In this document: piece after piece, positions 53,032 through 64,000 of the stretch
How the letters are laid out: each line of letters begins with the position of its first letter
Numbering within the stretch: position 1 is the first letter of the stretch
Origin: Vicia villosa
Lineage: Eukaryota > Streptophyta > Magnoliopsida > Fabales > Fabaceae
Reading direction: 5' to 3'
DNA: 64,000 bases
Assembly: GCF_029867415.1 (NCBI RefSeq)
Contig: NW_026705150.1
Coordinates: 434,001 to 498,000, forward strand
The notes under the pieces: model-generated
Databases searched by the model: none
Told to the model about the DNA's origin: nothing
Seen by the model: only the letters and a program-made list of their open reading frames with translations
Program-made: the position numbers and the translations under genes

Positions 53032-53264
53032 CATTCAAAAAAAAAAAAAAGAAGAAGAAGACAACAAAAGCAGAAATTTTGCAACAATCCATACTCCAAC
53101 AACTACCAGATGGCATCTACAAGCCCATCTCCGACAAAAGTCCCTACTTCAAATAGGGCAAATTTCTTGGTATTCTTGTGTTCAATCATCTTCCACCTTC
53201 AGATACCGACTGGCATACAAACCACTCTACATCTTCAGGTCTAAGATAATTGAACAGGGGCAGC
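53032..53264 (+). other. Element C 3' terminus with A-run and polypurine tract
   Basis: A-rich run at 53037-53065, no gene, ending tgaacaggggcagc, the likely polypurine tract before the LTR. Confidence 0.6.
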
Positions 53265-56200
53265 TGTCATACCCCAAAATTTGCCCATACTCTTTCTCCT
53301 ATTCAAACTCAAACCAATACACAAAGCTCCAAGACACACTCTCCTATACAAAGCTCTGAACTAGGGTTTGGTTCATTCAAAAGAAAATCACTGAATCAAT
53401 GGCTCCAAGGCATCTCATATGGCTCAACATATCCCACTTTACCTCCATGACAAGTATCAAGGCCTATCTCAAAGTTTTGGTCATTCAAAAGCTCAGAAGG
53501 TCAACAGTCGACTGTTTAACCTAAAAAGTCAACTGTGGTCAAAGTAAAGTCAAAACTCCTGATTTTTCGCCAAGATCCTCATATTGAATTATCATTCACC
53601 ATTTGATCAAGAATTGATCATGGTTCATCAAGGAAAGATCAGAAAAGTCAAAGGTCAGAAGTTACTATTTTTGGCATGAACTCAAAAAGTCAACCAAACT
53701 TTGAAAATTCACCAAATATTCATACTTCATCAGAAAAATTCCCACCAAATCTCATTTTAAAGGAAATTAATTCCTCTATCCAATGGTCCAAGAATCAGAG
53801 CTCATAGATCAATGGTTTAAGAGATATGGCTTCATACATTATAGGTCCTTCTCAAAAGTCAACAAAAAGACACTTTTTTTAAAAGGACATAAAATGAGCA
53901 TGGGAAATAATTTTGATATGAGACCAAAGACATTGGTTAGAGGACTCTCTAAGGTTTCTAAAAAGTCCTAGAACTTCCCCATATCTTAAAAATTGAGGGA
54001 GATATGCCTTGTCAATGTTGGTCGATTTTAAGAGGAAAATGTGAAATAAAAAGGCCTCAAATTGAATTTTTTTGCAAAGGAACCCAACTATTTTTGGCCC
54101 AATCTTGTTCCTTATGATATCCAAGACATCCAATCCAAGTCCCACGAATTTATGAGATTTATTCGATTTTATATGAATTTTTTTATTCATTAAAAGTGAT
54201 ATAATTCATATAAATCTTGTAAAATACCAAATATTATGATTAGGATGTCTTTTAAATCAATTTCAATCATCAAAATATATTTGATCCATAAATCATGCGC
54301 ATGAAATTGAAGGGAAAAAGAGCAATATTGACCAAGATTGGAATAAAAGATATTGATCCAAAAATTCAATCTCAAATCATGCCAATTATGAAGATTTGGT
54401 CTACTTTTGCTAACCTAAAAATCTCACATACATATAAGGGACGAAATCAGAAGTTGGGGGGAGTTTTTTTTTCATAAGGATTGCCACCCAAAAATACTCG
54501 TGCAACACTCAAAAAAGTCAAGGAAGTTTTGAGTTCGGTTTGGGCATTGGAGGCAAATTCAGAGGTTTCTAAGGACTTAGAAACAATCACTGAAGGTTGA
54601 GGAAGCGATCCCAGTCATCTCCAAGGTTGCAGCGCTCGAAATCACCTCCAAGAACCCACGGTTTTGCACTCTCTTTTCAAAGTTTCGATTTCAACAATTC
54701 ACGAATCATAAACGAATTATGGTTATATATTTGTGTTTAGATTAATGTTTACATACTTTCTGCATATTTAATTGCGTTTTGGTTGTTGTTTGAGGATTCC
54801 TCCATAGCTAGGTTTTTAGAGCTTCAAATTGGGTGTTCTTGATACAAGCAAAATTGCTTGAAACTAAAGCCCCAATCGTGTTCAGAAAGTGATTTCGCAT
54901 CGATCTATGGTGTTTTTCGACATTTATTATGTTTGTATTCCGAGTTAGGATTTTGCAGGACCATAGCTATGAAGAGGATGGTAGCAAATTCGCAGGGAAA
55001 TCGTAGGAGCAGAAAGCTGTCAAACGGAGAAGAAGACCTGGTTATCGCGCGCGTTTTGGTTTGAAAATTGAAAGTGTCTTTATTTTTGTATATTTTGCTT
55101 TGCAGTCAGTTAGTAAACAACGCAGCGAGAATGGCTTAGTGGCAAGCGGTGCATCCATAAAGCTTTCGTACGCGAGGGGGGGAGTTCGATCCTTGCCCCT
55201 TGCAATTGTTGGGAATTCTTTTTATTTGCTTATGTCCAATTGCAGGTTCAGTGCATCAAGATCACGCAAGACCACCATGCGCCATCACACATTGGCCGCT
55301 GGATGTTTGCTAGAGCCAGATCAAACGCTCCTGGAATGCTCCATATGATGGACTCCCAAGGGACCATCACACCCAATCATGAGTTAAGCTTTGCATTTAG
55401 TTTTTTTATATATTTCTTGTTTATCTTTTTTTATTATTTTCGTTTTGTTTTTTTTTTAATTTATTTGATAAATTTTCTTTTAAATATTATTTAAAATAAA
55501 CTTCTTTTAAAATTTTCTTTTTTTATCAAATTACTTATTTTGAAAATACTTTTTCTATAATAATTAATTTGATTTCTTTATTTTGATTAAATGATTCAAT
55601 TAATTGTTTAAGTATTTAATTAGGTTAATATTTTTATTAATTGTTTAAAATACACAATAGGGTTAGGATATTTAATCAAAATTTTCTTTCGGCCGATTAA
55701 ATTAATTTGGTTTTATTCATTTTATTAACCATGGTTAACTTGTGCCCTAAATCAGGGTTTGTGAGGTTTATTATTCGATCATTCATACACTGAAAATATT
55801 TCTTTTCCATGCCTTTTTCAGGGTCGACTTTTCAAGTGCCTTTCGAATACGCGCCTTCAAAACCCAAAGCTAAGTACTTAATTTATTTCAAAGTCTATTT
55901 CGTTTTTTTTTTAGGGTTTGCCCTTAACCTTTCTTGAACTGTGCATACATTCACCTATTATCTGCCTTTGCCATTTTTTTCAGGGTTACCCCCGAGGCTT
56001 TCCGTCAACCATATCAGATCAAATTCGAAGCTAAGTGTCTTTTATTATTATTTTATTTAGTAATTTCATTATTTTTATTTTTATGGTTAATAAAGTTCGC
56101 CTTCGAACCGATAGTGCACTCACTCTCTGTTTTCTGTCTCTTCTTTTTTCCTTTTCAGGGTTTGTCAAATGCCAAAACTACGTTGTTGGTAACCCTAAAC

Positions 56201-57165
56201 CCTATTTTATTTTATGGCTTTTATTATTACTTATGTCAAACCCTATTAAGGGATCCGCTGGTTACAATTTCCCTCCCCATATCTGTTTTGATTATATTAT
56301 TTAAATGCGTGGTTAGTAAAATAGGGAGTGACAACTATTAAATTGAATTAGCCTCATTAATTTACAAGATAATATAATTGAATATAATCACGTGATTGGT
56401 GCACACACACGCTTTTGGGTAACCTCTCTGTTGCCTTGTTGCCTGTTGCCTGTTGCCTGGTTGCCTTGTATTTTGTGCAGAATAGCCAGTCCCTCGAATA
56501 CGAGGATACCTCAGCCATGTTGCCTCGATAAAAGGTCATGAGACCCTAAAATGATGCTGCCTTCGATACACTAACATGACCTCGACCCTCGGAAGTTGCC
56601 CACGAATAAGGCTGAGGTATCTTCTGGTTGCCTACGAAAAAGGCTATTCTGATCATTCCCTTTAGACTACCTGCCTCTCTATGGCATGGGTCAGTCTTTG
56701 GGCGAATGATATCTCGACGACCCTTCTACCTCCAAATGAAAGGCTTCCTGCCCTCTTATGGCAAGGATTGACCCTTTCATTCTGAAAGGCTAAAAAGAGA
56801 CCTATCATCTGAGTTTAAGGTAATTGCCCCTAATTGCCTTGCCATGCTCTATTTTCTATATTCTTTCTCAAAATTCTTCAAAAACTGGCTACGCTCATTT
56901 ACGAGCTAAAGTCCATTTTTCCTTTTTCATCTACATTTTCTGAAAACGAGCAAGCAAAGCAATTAAGAGCCCATGGAAAACCATGGATGCAAAGGGTGCC
57001 TTACACCTTCCCTTTGCATAAATTACCTCCCGAACTTAGATTTCTTTAAAAGGTTTTTTTCTGTTTCTTTTTGCCTTTCTGATTTAGTTTGGATAAAATA
57101 AAAGTCGGTGGCGACTCTTGCTTACCGCGACATTTCAATTATAAAAGTCAGTTCACCGTATTACA
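53265..57165 (+). repeat. Element C right LTR
   Basis: 3901 bp, followed by acgac. Nearly identical to 43326-47225. The tRNA-like module is at about 55125-55206, the stem-loop from about 56478, and the U5 PBS-like word at about 57109. Confidence 0.97.
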
Positions 57166-57170
57166 ACGAC

Positions 57171-57701
57171 CCTCGCGATTTCTGCTGATCCAACCGAGAC
57201 AATAAGCTCAATGAATCCCCATGGTTTCGTTACGGTGCCATTGAAACCTTGTAGGTCAGAGCCTACGTATGGGGTGAGGTGGCTGTCGTTCAGCTGTAGT
57301 GTCTTGAATAGCTGGGAGTACATAATGTCCACCGAGCTCCCTTCATCGACCAAAATGCGGCGTACGTCAAAGTTGGCCATTCGAGCTCGGATAAGGAGGG
57401 GGATGGTTGCGCTGGGTGCGCCTCCCGACAGTTCTTCCGGGTAGAACACTATGGGGGAGGAGCCGCCTTTGGCGAGGTCGAGAGTAGCGGCTTTGCTCGA
57501 ATTCGCTGAAATTAACTCGTCGAACTTCCGCTTCACGGATCCGACGGTAAGTTTGCTGAACCTTCCTCCGGAGGTGACCATGGCGGAAGAGAAGAATTCC
57601 CACGGGCTGTGAGAAGAGGGGGTGGAAGACATCCTAGCCCTGTCGGGGAGGTAAATGTCCTCCGGTCTGGTGATACTCATGGCCACTTGCATGGCGGGCG
57701 T
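57171..57701 (-). pseudogene. D gag C-terminus/protease fragment
   Basis: Minus strand, open across the whole fragment. Retropepsin is visible as ARMANFDVRRILVDEGSSVD with catalytic Asp (usual motif VDGGSS, here VDEGSS), then IMYSQLFKTLQL, DLQGFNGTVTKPWGFIEL. It joins 43325 after removal of C. The upstream part of D is cut by element E at 57702, so gag proper is absent. FYPEEL-GGAPSATIPLLI just before the Asp is typical of Tat proteases. Confidence 0.85.
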
Positions 57702-58161
57702 TGTTGCACCCCAAAATTTGCCCACCTATTTATTCCTAACTGGATCTCACATCACATTCATGTGCATACTTCATCTAGGTCATTCATCTAATACATTCAT
57801 TCATATCATGGTTACTATTCAGGAATTGATGGAAAAGGAGCTGAGGTTGAGAAAATTCTTGTTTAAGAAGAATCAGATCTGAGGTCTCCTTGTAATTCAT
57901 CATGTCCATTGAAGTTCTCCTGAGATCAGAGTTCCATTATTCTCAATTCAAAGCTTTGAGTGGAGGATATATTTTCCAGGTTCACCAGGCTTTCCAAATT
58001 AAGGTTTTGACCAAAGTCAACCCAATTGACTTTTCGGTCAACATTTAATTAGAAGGTGATTTTTGAGTTTAAAACAATATGTGTGCCTTGAAGAAATATT
58101 CAGTGGACTTTATTGGTTAAAGACTTATGGGAAATTTGGATTGGAAATTGATTAATCGGGG
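57702..58161 (+). mobile_element. Element E: 5' end of another Ogre-type LTR, interrupted by F
   Basis: TGTTGCACCCCAAAATTTGC resembles the LTR starts of C (TGTCATACCCCAAAATTTGC) and the solo LTR, and breaks the D frame abruptly. The possible target duplication ggcgt (57697-57701) cannot be tested because the other end is outside the window. No gene in the 460 bp. Confidence 0.7.
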
Positions 58162-59111
58162 TGTTAGCTGAAGATTTCGTTTTGCAAATATGATCCTTCG
58201 AAGGGTGAAGACTCGAAGGAGGATGGTTGCTGATGACCGTTTTTGAAGATAAAATGGCTCCTGATGGCCTTGTTTCGAGGATGAAGAATTTTAAGTCATA
58301 ACGAAGATAGTGAATGCTGAAGCTAGTAGGAGTGTATATCTTCGAGACTTAGACAAATTTTACGAAATATGTTAAGTACTGATGCTTAGCGTGTTTTCGT
58401 GGTATTTTAATGTTAAGTTATATTGCCACGCATCGAAGGAGGATTCAGGCGGGAGGATTTGAAATTCTAAGAAGTTTGCATAACTGTCCAGAGACAGATG
58501 GCTTTCCGGGGATTCTCATGAGAAATGTGGCATTAGATTAGCGTAGGACCGTTAAGGTCGAAACTAGTAAAAATAAAGGTTCTAATGTTAGGATTCAGTG
58601 TGTTCATTTTGTACAAATCACTCACATATTACTCAAGTATCAAGTGTTAAGAGAAAGAGTTCGCTGAGAAATGTACGTATGACACCACCGCCATTTTAAT
58701 ACATGTGTATTTTCCTTTATTTTCAAGTATCTTTCGATATTATTGCATTTCGTTTACTTCCTGCCATTTACATTCCTGCACTCTTTATTTTCATGTTATT
58801 TATCTTTGAAGTATTTAACATTTCTGCACTTTAAGATTCTTGCACTTTTACAGTTTTGGTCTTATGTTTTATCTTGACTTACCCTTCGCTGAAGTTATAT
58901 TTACGTGTATAACCAAGTGATTGTTAACCTTTATTGTTTCGATTGAGTAATTCTTATTTTCAAGGCAAATCATAAACATGGTTCGAATCATCATAAATAA
59001 CAATCTTTTTGACTATGTCCTAGGATCAATCTATCGATCCTGCGAGTAACCAAATCATATTCATTATAATTTGGAAGACTAGCGGTTGTTTACCGGAAAT
59101 CACCGTAAACA
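58162..59111 (+). repeat. Element F left LTR
   Basis: 950 bp against 987 in B. The B TATA box position reads agtaaaaataaag, so the core promoter may be weakened. PBS TGGCACGCCCAGTGGGAC follows at 59115. Confidence 0.93.
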
Positions 59112-59195
59112 AATTGGCACGCCCAGTGGGACAGTGTCAAGCAGATTGTTTTTAATCAATTGTTTTATTTTGTCTAGACAATATCAAGACCTTGT

Positions 59196-60163
59196 ATGAA
59201 CCTTAGGAACGGTAAATTAACAAACAGTGCACAACCGATTCCCAAACGAAGGTACAACAAGAAAATGGTCGTCACGACCAGTGCAGGGGGAGATCAAGAT
59301 CCCCCACAAGGCTCAGGATCAGGAGCGGCAAATTCTGCGCATGTTTCGACTTCTACTCAAGGAGCGCGGGATACACCGGGTCCAAATGGATCGAGACCCA
59401 CGGATAGTTCCCAGGCTATACCTGAGAATAATACAGAACCATCAGGGACTATTCCAGTTTCAGTGTCGACTACCGCACCTTCATCCACAAGCGCAAACGA
59501 GATACCACTTTTCTCGACAAATGCTGCAAATAACTTATTCAACCCAGTGTCGAACTCTGCGTTCGAATGGAGGCCAAACTACCCATACGGAATGCCATAT
59601 CCATATGGAACAGGAGTACGAGGGGCAGGACCTACATATGCTACAACTAACAATGCGACGTTTTCGCCAAATGTTGGTTCAGTGGGTCGAAGTGCACAAA
59701 ATACTGGCTTCTCTGCCCAAATACCCAATTTTACCACAAGTAATCAAGCAGCATTTCGACAAGAAATGGATGCAAGCAACCATGATATGTTAGGGGTCTT
59801 GGCCAAGGAACTGGCTTCAATTTTGAATCCACTAGCAACAAATATTACTAGTACGAATCGAGATAATATGGAGATTTTCCAAAAGATATCATCTCAAATG
59901 AATCGAATGGCAGATTTCATGGGAGTTCCATACCCTAAACGAACGGACAAGCAGCCCTTGTATCGAGAAGAAGGACCCATTATGGAACGTATTCAAGATG
60001 TGGTCCCTCCGTCTAGGACAACCACTAATAATGTAGTTGCCCCACAAAGAACAGCGGCAATCGAAGGGAACCAAGTAATAGATTTGGAGGCTTCGAATCA
60101 AAGAGTTGTTCCCGTTCAACAGGAAATGGAGGAAGTAAGACCCAGATTAAGGATAGTGGGTAG
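59196..60163 (+). CDS. gag: Element F gag, N-terminal part
   Basis: Starts at the same ATG context as B gag (ttgtATGaaccttaggaacgg). 322 codons of Ser/Thr/Asn/Pro-rich N-terminal region, then QAAFRQEMDASNHDM, MEIFQKISSQMNRMADFMG and RPRLRIVG up to the insertion site. With the solo LTR present, the frame reads 17 codons into it and stops at 60213-60215. Removal of 2949 bp (LTR plus one TSD) rejoins it in frame with 63113. Confidence 0.9.
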
Positions 60164-60649
60164 TGTAGCAATCTGCCTAAAAATTTATAACTTAGAGAGC
60201 CGCCACCTATTCTGAAGGGCGAATAGGAAACCCTACGCAGTATAGAGATCAGGGTAAGATACTATATTCAGGTCGAGGGAAGGTGTTAGGCACCCTCAAC
60301 CCTTTCCTAAAGGTTAACATTGCAAAGATAAGGGTTATGGCAAAACATAAAGAAATGTAACAAACAATTAATAGGGTTAAAGACATGATTAAGATTTGGA
60401 GGAAGGGGACTCGCCTTGTTGCCAAGTGCCTACGTATCTCCTTATGGAGAATCAGAGTCAACGTAGCTCGGGAAAGGGTTGTACGCCCTTAGAGTTAGAG
60501 TTTGAATGGTTTGAAGGCTTTTTGACTGGCCTGTCGTAGTTTTGAATGAGAATGGAAATCCGTATGTTTGAAATTTGTGGTTTTGAAAGGTTTGAAAAAT
60601 GTTTTTTTGAGATTTGGGCGTACAACCCTGATTTTGATTTGTACTATTA

Positions 60650-60985
60650 ACCGCGATAATCGATTGATTCAATTACCATAGTTAACAGATTAATAGTTGT
60701 ATCATTACCAATTCTAATCGATCGATTCGATTATCACTAATAATGAATTATTATTTTTAATAATTTTATGAATTGATTTGCATTGTTACCCCTCGCAATC
60801 GATTGATTCGATTAAAAAGAATAACAAACTTGAAGTTAGAAAAAAAAAGGATTAATCATCACAACTAATAAGATAGTTGCAACCAATTAATCGAATATAA
60901 TTTAATTTGTATTTTAATTAAATAGCATTTTAATTAAAATTATCGTTGCCCATAGCGATTAATCGATTTAATCGGCACGAACAAC
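60650..60985. repeat. Cluster of ATCGAT palindromes in the solo LTR
   Basis: aatcgattgattc (about 60658), aatcgatcgattcgatt (about 60716), aatcgattgattcgatt (about 60800) and gattaatcgatttaatc (about 60958) lie within an AT-rich stretch. They echo the AAATCGATTT palindromes in A's LTR. Confidence 0.65.
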
Positions 60986-61290
60986 AAATTAAAATTCTTA
61001 ATATGATCATTATATATTTATTTTATTAAAAAAATAATTATTATATAATTAATATATATTAAAAAAGATATTTCAATTAAAACCAAAATAAATAATTAAA
61101 ATTATTTAAGTTAATTAGGATTTATATTCAGTGTGGCAGCTTTGAGGGTTTATGTTATAGACATCAGGTCCCAGGTGCGTTGAATCTACGTGGCTAGTGG
61201 TTCTATGGCTCAGATTTGTGGGACCATGGTAAGGACTAAGGCCTGGGCGCGTGGATCAGGGAGGAAATTTGAGAAAAATAAATGTTAGAG

Positions 61291-61350
61291 GGGAGGCTCG
61301 AACCCATGACCTCCCCTATGCCAGCGTATAGATCAACCACCACACCAAGC
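61291..61350 (-). other. tRNA-like module in the solo LTR (A-box and B-box)
   Basis: On the minus strand tggtgtggtgg (61337-61347) and ggttcgagcc (61295-61304), 32 bp apart, then tcccc. Depth from LTR start (about 1.8 kb) matches that in C (about 1.9 kb) and the sense is the same. Confidence 0.55.
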
Positions 61351-63112
61351 GCATTTGTTTGTTAAGCCAACACGCTTAATACACAATATATGAAATCAAG
61401 CAGACACTTTATGAAAATGCGGGCTAATTTGAATGGGCTAATCAGGTGGTGACACCTCATTGTCTTCCCCAAGAAGACACAAAATCCTGCAACTTTTAGC
61501 TACAGATTTGCTACGGTTTTATTCGTAGCAAACATCCCTGCAAGAAATAGCGAATAGCACGTATGGGCATAAAAACAAGGCGCGACCCCTCGATTCACTT
61601 CGTCCCCCTCACACGAACCCCACCATACTCCTATTTTTCCCTAATTTAACCTGTACGAGAAAACCCCAATTGAAACCCTAAAAGCTTCGTTTGGCTTCCA
61701 ATGGCATATCACGTATAAAGCGCACAAACTTCAAACAAATTATCCAGAAACAATCACAGAACCAAGATAAACTATAATATATGATCAAAGCACCATGGGA
61801 ATGCCTATAATATGCCAATCGAAACAAAGTTTAGAACGACTTACTTTGGTCAATAGGAGGAAATTCTGGGGGTGTTGATGCTATGCTAGTATCCAATCAC
61901 CTTCAGAATGCCACAAGGAAGCTTTTGCACCTTTCAAAAGTCGTTGAATCCTCTTAATTCTCAGAAACCGATCTCAAATTTTTTTGCCAATTTCTTGTTC
62001 TTGTGCGTGCACTTCTGGACCGAATTCCCAACCCTCTTTCGTTTGCCCTATGTTATGTACTTATAGGGGAGTGAATTAGGTTAACCAAAAGAATCCAAAA
62101 ATCCTTTGAATCAAATCTTGCCAAGCTTGGAAATTTGATTTGAAACTTTGAATGGAAACCTTCTATTTTTGTCAAATTTTGCATTAATCTTTCCAATCAC
62201 ATTAGCACGAAATTATATTGCAAATTTGCAATAAATATTGATTGAAATTGATCCATGCGAATCCTTTTACTCAATATTTGATTTTCTTTTCCATTATATC
62301 ACTTTAAATCATTTTTAAATGAAATAAAAATTATATAAAATCAAATAAAAGGCTAAAATTCGTGGCATGTGGTTTGGACAACATAGATATCTTGTGGACC
62401 AAGATTGAATCATAAAAAGATGGGCCCATTTGCAAGAAATCCAATTTAGACCTCCTTTATTTCACATTTGGTCCTCCAAAATCACCCTACTTTGACCAAG
62501 CATATCTCACTCAATTTTTTAGCTATGAGGGAGTTCTAGGACTTTTTGGAAACCTCAAGGAGTCCTTTACAAGCCACTTTGGAAACTATTTTTCATTTGG
62601 AGCTTTTATCTTGATCATACCTCTTTGACAAAAAACTACTTTTGGAGGATGCCTGAAAATGACCTGTAATCTTTTGCACTGTATCTCTCAAATGAATCAT
62701 TTCTAGCCCTGGCTTGTGAGAGACAAAGTTGTAGAGAATCCAATTTCCTTCAAAATAGGCTTTGAGTGGGGAATTTTTGATGTTCCATGTGAAAAATATT
62801 CCCAGTCAAAGTTGGGTTGACTTTTTCCTAAGAAACCCTAATTTGAACCTTTTTGTATTTGTTCATCTCTGAGTTTCTATTAATGGAATCATGATCAATC
62901 TTTGATCAAATGATGGTTATGCACCTCTATACCTGATTTTTGACCAATGATCGTAGGTTTGAATCATGTTTTGATTGTAGTTGACCTTCAGGTTTGAATC
63001 AGTTGACTGTGGATCTTGGATCGTTGAGTGAGCAAGGCTTTGGATTTGAATCTTGAACTTTGAATCATTGTGAATGGAATATGGAAGGAAAATTTTGGGG
63101 TATGACAGGTAG

Positions 63113-64000
63113 GAACGAACATCCAGATGAAATCGTTCAGAGAGTCAGAAGAGAAAATCTGGCTACGGAAAATAACTTAACTGCCATGATAGAAAGGGTT
63201 ATGGCCAATAACGGCCTTAGTACTGGACTTCGACGTCCAAATTATACATCCCCCATATCAGATTATGTCATGCAGACAGAGTTGCCTAGAGGCACTAAAG
63301 TACCCAAGTTCACAAAGTTTTCAGGCGAAACTAGCGAGTCAACTGTGGAACATATTGCCAGATACCTGACAGAAGCAGGAGACTTAGTAGGGAACGAAGA
63401 TTTAAGGATCAAATATTTCCCTAGTTCGCTAACAAAGAATGCTTTTATTTGGTTCACAACTTTACCACCAAATTCGATAGATGCTTGGGCACACTTAGAA
63501 AGGTTGTTCCATGAACAGTTCTACATGGGCCAAACCAAGATAAGTCTGAAAGAATTGGCCAGCATTAAGAGAAAGTTTACAGAACCAATTGATGATTACC
63601 TGAATAGGTTCCGACTGTTGAAATCAAGGTGTTTCACAACAGTCCCAGAGCATGAATTGGTCGAAATGGCTGCCGGTGGTCTAGATTATTCAATTAGAAA
63701 GAAACTAGATACTCAGTACCTTAGGGATATGGCCCAGTTGGCAGATAGGGTTCGACAAGTCGAACGTTTGAAAGCAGAAAAAGCTAGGGCAAACAAGGGA
63801 TATAAAAAGGAAAGAGTAGCATACGTCGAAGCAGACGAAGTTGATGGCGAACCCTTCGAAGACTCATGCGACATGGAAGAGGTCGAAATAGATCTCGCCG
63901 AGTTAAAGGAAGCGCCACGCTATGCTTGCAAATTACTTACCCCTTCTAATGGAAGGAATCCAGTAGATAATGATAAAAGTGATAGATTTCCCAAGAAAAC
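63113..64000 (+). CDS. gag: Element F gag, C-terminal part (runs off window)
   Basis: Continues F gag after the solo LTR: NEHPDEIVQRVRRENLATEN, then the capsid core SSLTKNAFIWFTTLPPNSID, FHEQFYMGQTKISLKELA, KFTEPIDDYLNRFRLLKSR and the basic region NKGYKKERVAYVEAD. It is open to the last base, closely parallels B residues about 325-625, and has no stop or frameshift. Confidence 0.9.

Larger units (their letters stand above)
43326..57165 (+). mobile_element. Element C: non-autonomous Ogre-type LTR retrotransposon with ORF1 and capsid-less gag remnant
   Basis: 13840 bp, with LTRs 43326-47225 (3900 bp) and 53265-57165 (3901 bp) and a perfect duplication acgac (43321-43325, 57166-57170). The 6.0-kb interior has leader, ORF1 (445 aa), a gag remnant with two knuckles, and a long 3' untranslated region with a hairpin array. 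No protease, RT or integrase. By-eye LTR comparison gives about 10-11 substitutions and several single-base indels. PBS and LTR ends place it with Ogre/Tat. Confidence 0.96.
1..57701 (-). mobile_element. Host element D: decayed Tat-clade Ty3/gypsy retrotransposon, minus strand, in three pieces
   Basis: D is the oldest layer of the nest. Its pieces are 1-2390, 39369-43325 and 57166-57701; everything between is inserted later. Rejoining at the acgac duplication of C brings the protease reading frame at 57171 into the linker and RT at 43325. Rejoining at the gaatg duplication of A joins 2390 to 39374. On the minus strand the order is gag C-terminus/protease, RT, RNase H, second RNase H, integrase, then an antisense gene region. 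The dual RNase H is a known mark of the Tat clade. Pol has about eight in-frame stops, one deletion and at least one indel, so D is dead. Neither LTR is visible: the 5' part is cut by E at 57702 and the 3' part leaves the window at base 1. That 1-2390 belongs to D rather than to another element is inferred from the clean A insertion. Confidence 0.8.
60164..63107 (-). repeat. Solo LTR (Ogre type, minus strand) inside F gag
   Basis: 2944 bp bounded by TG...CA and a perfect duplication ggtag (60159-60163, 63108-63112), with no internal retroelement sequence. On the minus strand it starts TGTCATACCCCAAAATTTTC and ends CAGATTGCTACA. It shares blocks with C's LTR: an aaaaagtcctagaact...attgag.gagatatgc block near 62510-62555 matches C near 44020-44065, and gggtgcctaacaccttccc near 60275-60295 matches C near 47050. 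It also has a tRNA-like module and a TATA-like site (minus TATAAGTAC, 62057-62065). It is the footprint of LTR-LTR recombination. Confidence 0.9.
58162..64000 (+). mobile_element. Element F: B-family gypsy element, 5' part, split by a solo LTR
   Basis: Left LTR 58162-59111 (950 bp) starts TGTTAGCTGAAG and ends CCGTAAACA like B, with many small differences, so it is a separate, more diverged copy. The same PBS follows. Gag is open, interrupted by 60164-63107, and runs off the window end. Left flank cgggg (58157-58161) is the candidate target duplication. Confidence 0.92.

Overview
The window looks like repeat-rich intergenic DNA from a large plant genome, and no host gene can be supported. The combination of giant Tat/Ogre-type Ty3/gypsy elements (3.2-3.9 kb LTRs, PBS beginning TGGCGAC, DUF7745-like ORF1, CX2HX5HX4C knuckles) with a SIRE/Maximus-type Ty1/copia element suggests a legume, most likely tribe Fabeae (pea, vetch, faba bean, lentil group). 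The organism is inferred, not read directly.

The layout is a nest. Host element D is an old, broken Tat-clade gypsy element on the minus strand. Its pieces are 1-2390, 39369-43325 and 57166-57701. Into D went: element A (2391-39368, + strand, TSD gaatg, 3230-bp LTRs); element C (43326-57165, + strand, TSD acgac, about 3.9-kb LTRs); and element E (starts 57702, other end outside). Inside A sit a nearly pristine copia element (5317-14827, TSD gtatg, 1209-bp LTRs) in its left LTR and gypsy element B (17934-33605, TSD ctact, 987-bp LTRs) just after its gag. Inside E sits element F (starts 58162, same family as B, runs off the window). F's gag is split by a 2944-bp minus-strand solo LTR (60164-63107, TSD ggtag). 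All closed insertions have perfect 5-bp target duplications. LTR differences counted by eye are about 16/3230 (A), 4/987 (B), 10-11/3900 (C) and 2/1209 (copia), so all are young and the order agrees with the nesting.

How the parts work: the copia element has gag and a full pol (PR, INT, RT, RNase H) offset by one base. B has gag-protease, a small bridging ORF and RT-RNase H-second RNase H-integrase, followed by two antisense genes, each with its own TATA box. One is a five-exon gene for a plant mobile domain (PMD) protein with intact in-frame splice sites. D shows a similar antisense two-gene layout after its decayed pol. A (gag only) and C (ORF1 plus a capsid-less gag remnant) have no protease, RT or integrase, so they must be mobilised in trans. 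They share a related 3' untranslated region.

The most unusual signal: both A and C carry, about 230-270 bp before the 3' LTR, a tandem array of short hairpins whose stem arms change together from unit to unit. The two arrays have different primary sequences but the same position and architecture. Other notable signals are a tRNA-like A-box/B-box module at equivalent positions in C's LTRs and in the solo LTR, PBS-like decoys in U5, a 37-bp inverted repeat built of ATCGAT palindromes in A's LTR, and CPRC zinc-ribbon-like motifs in B's gag-protease.
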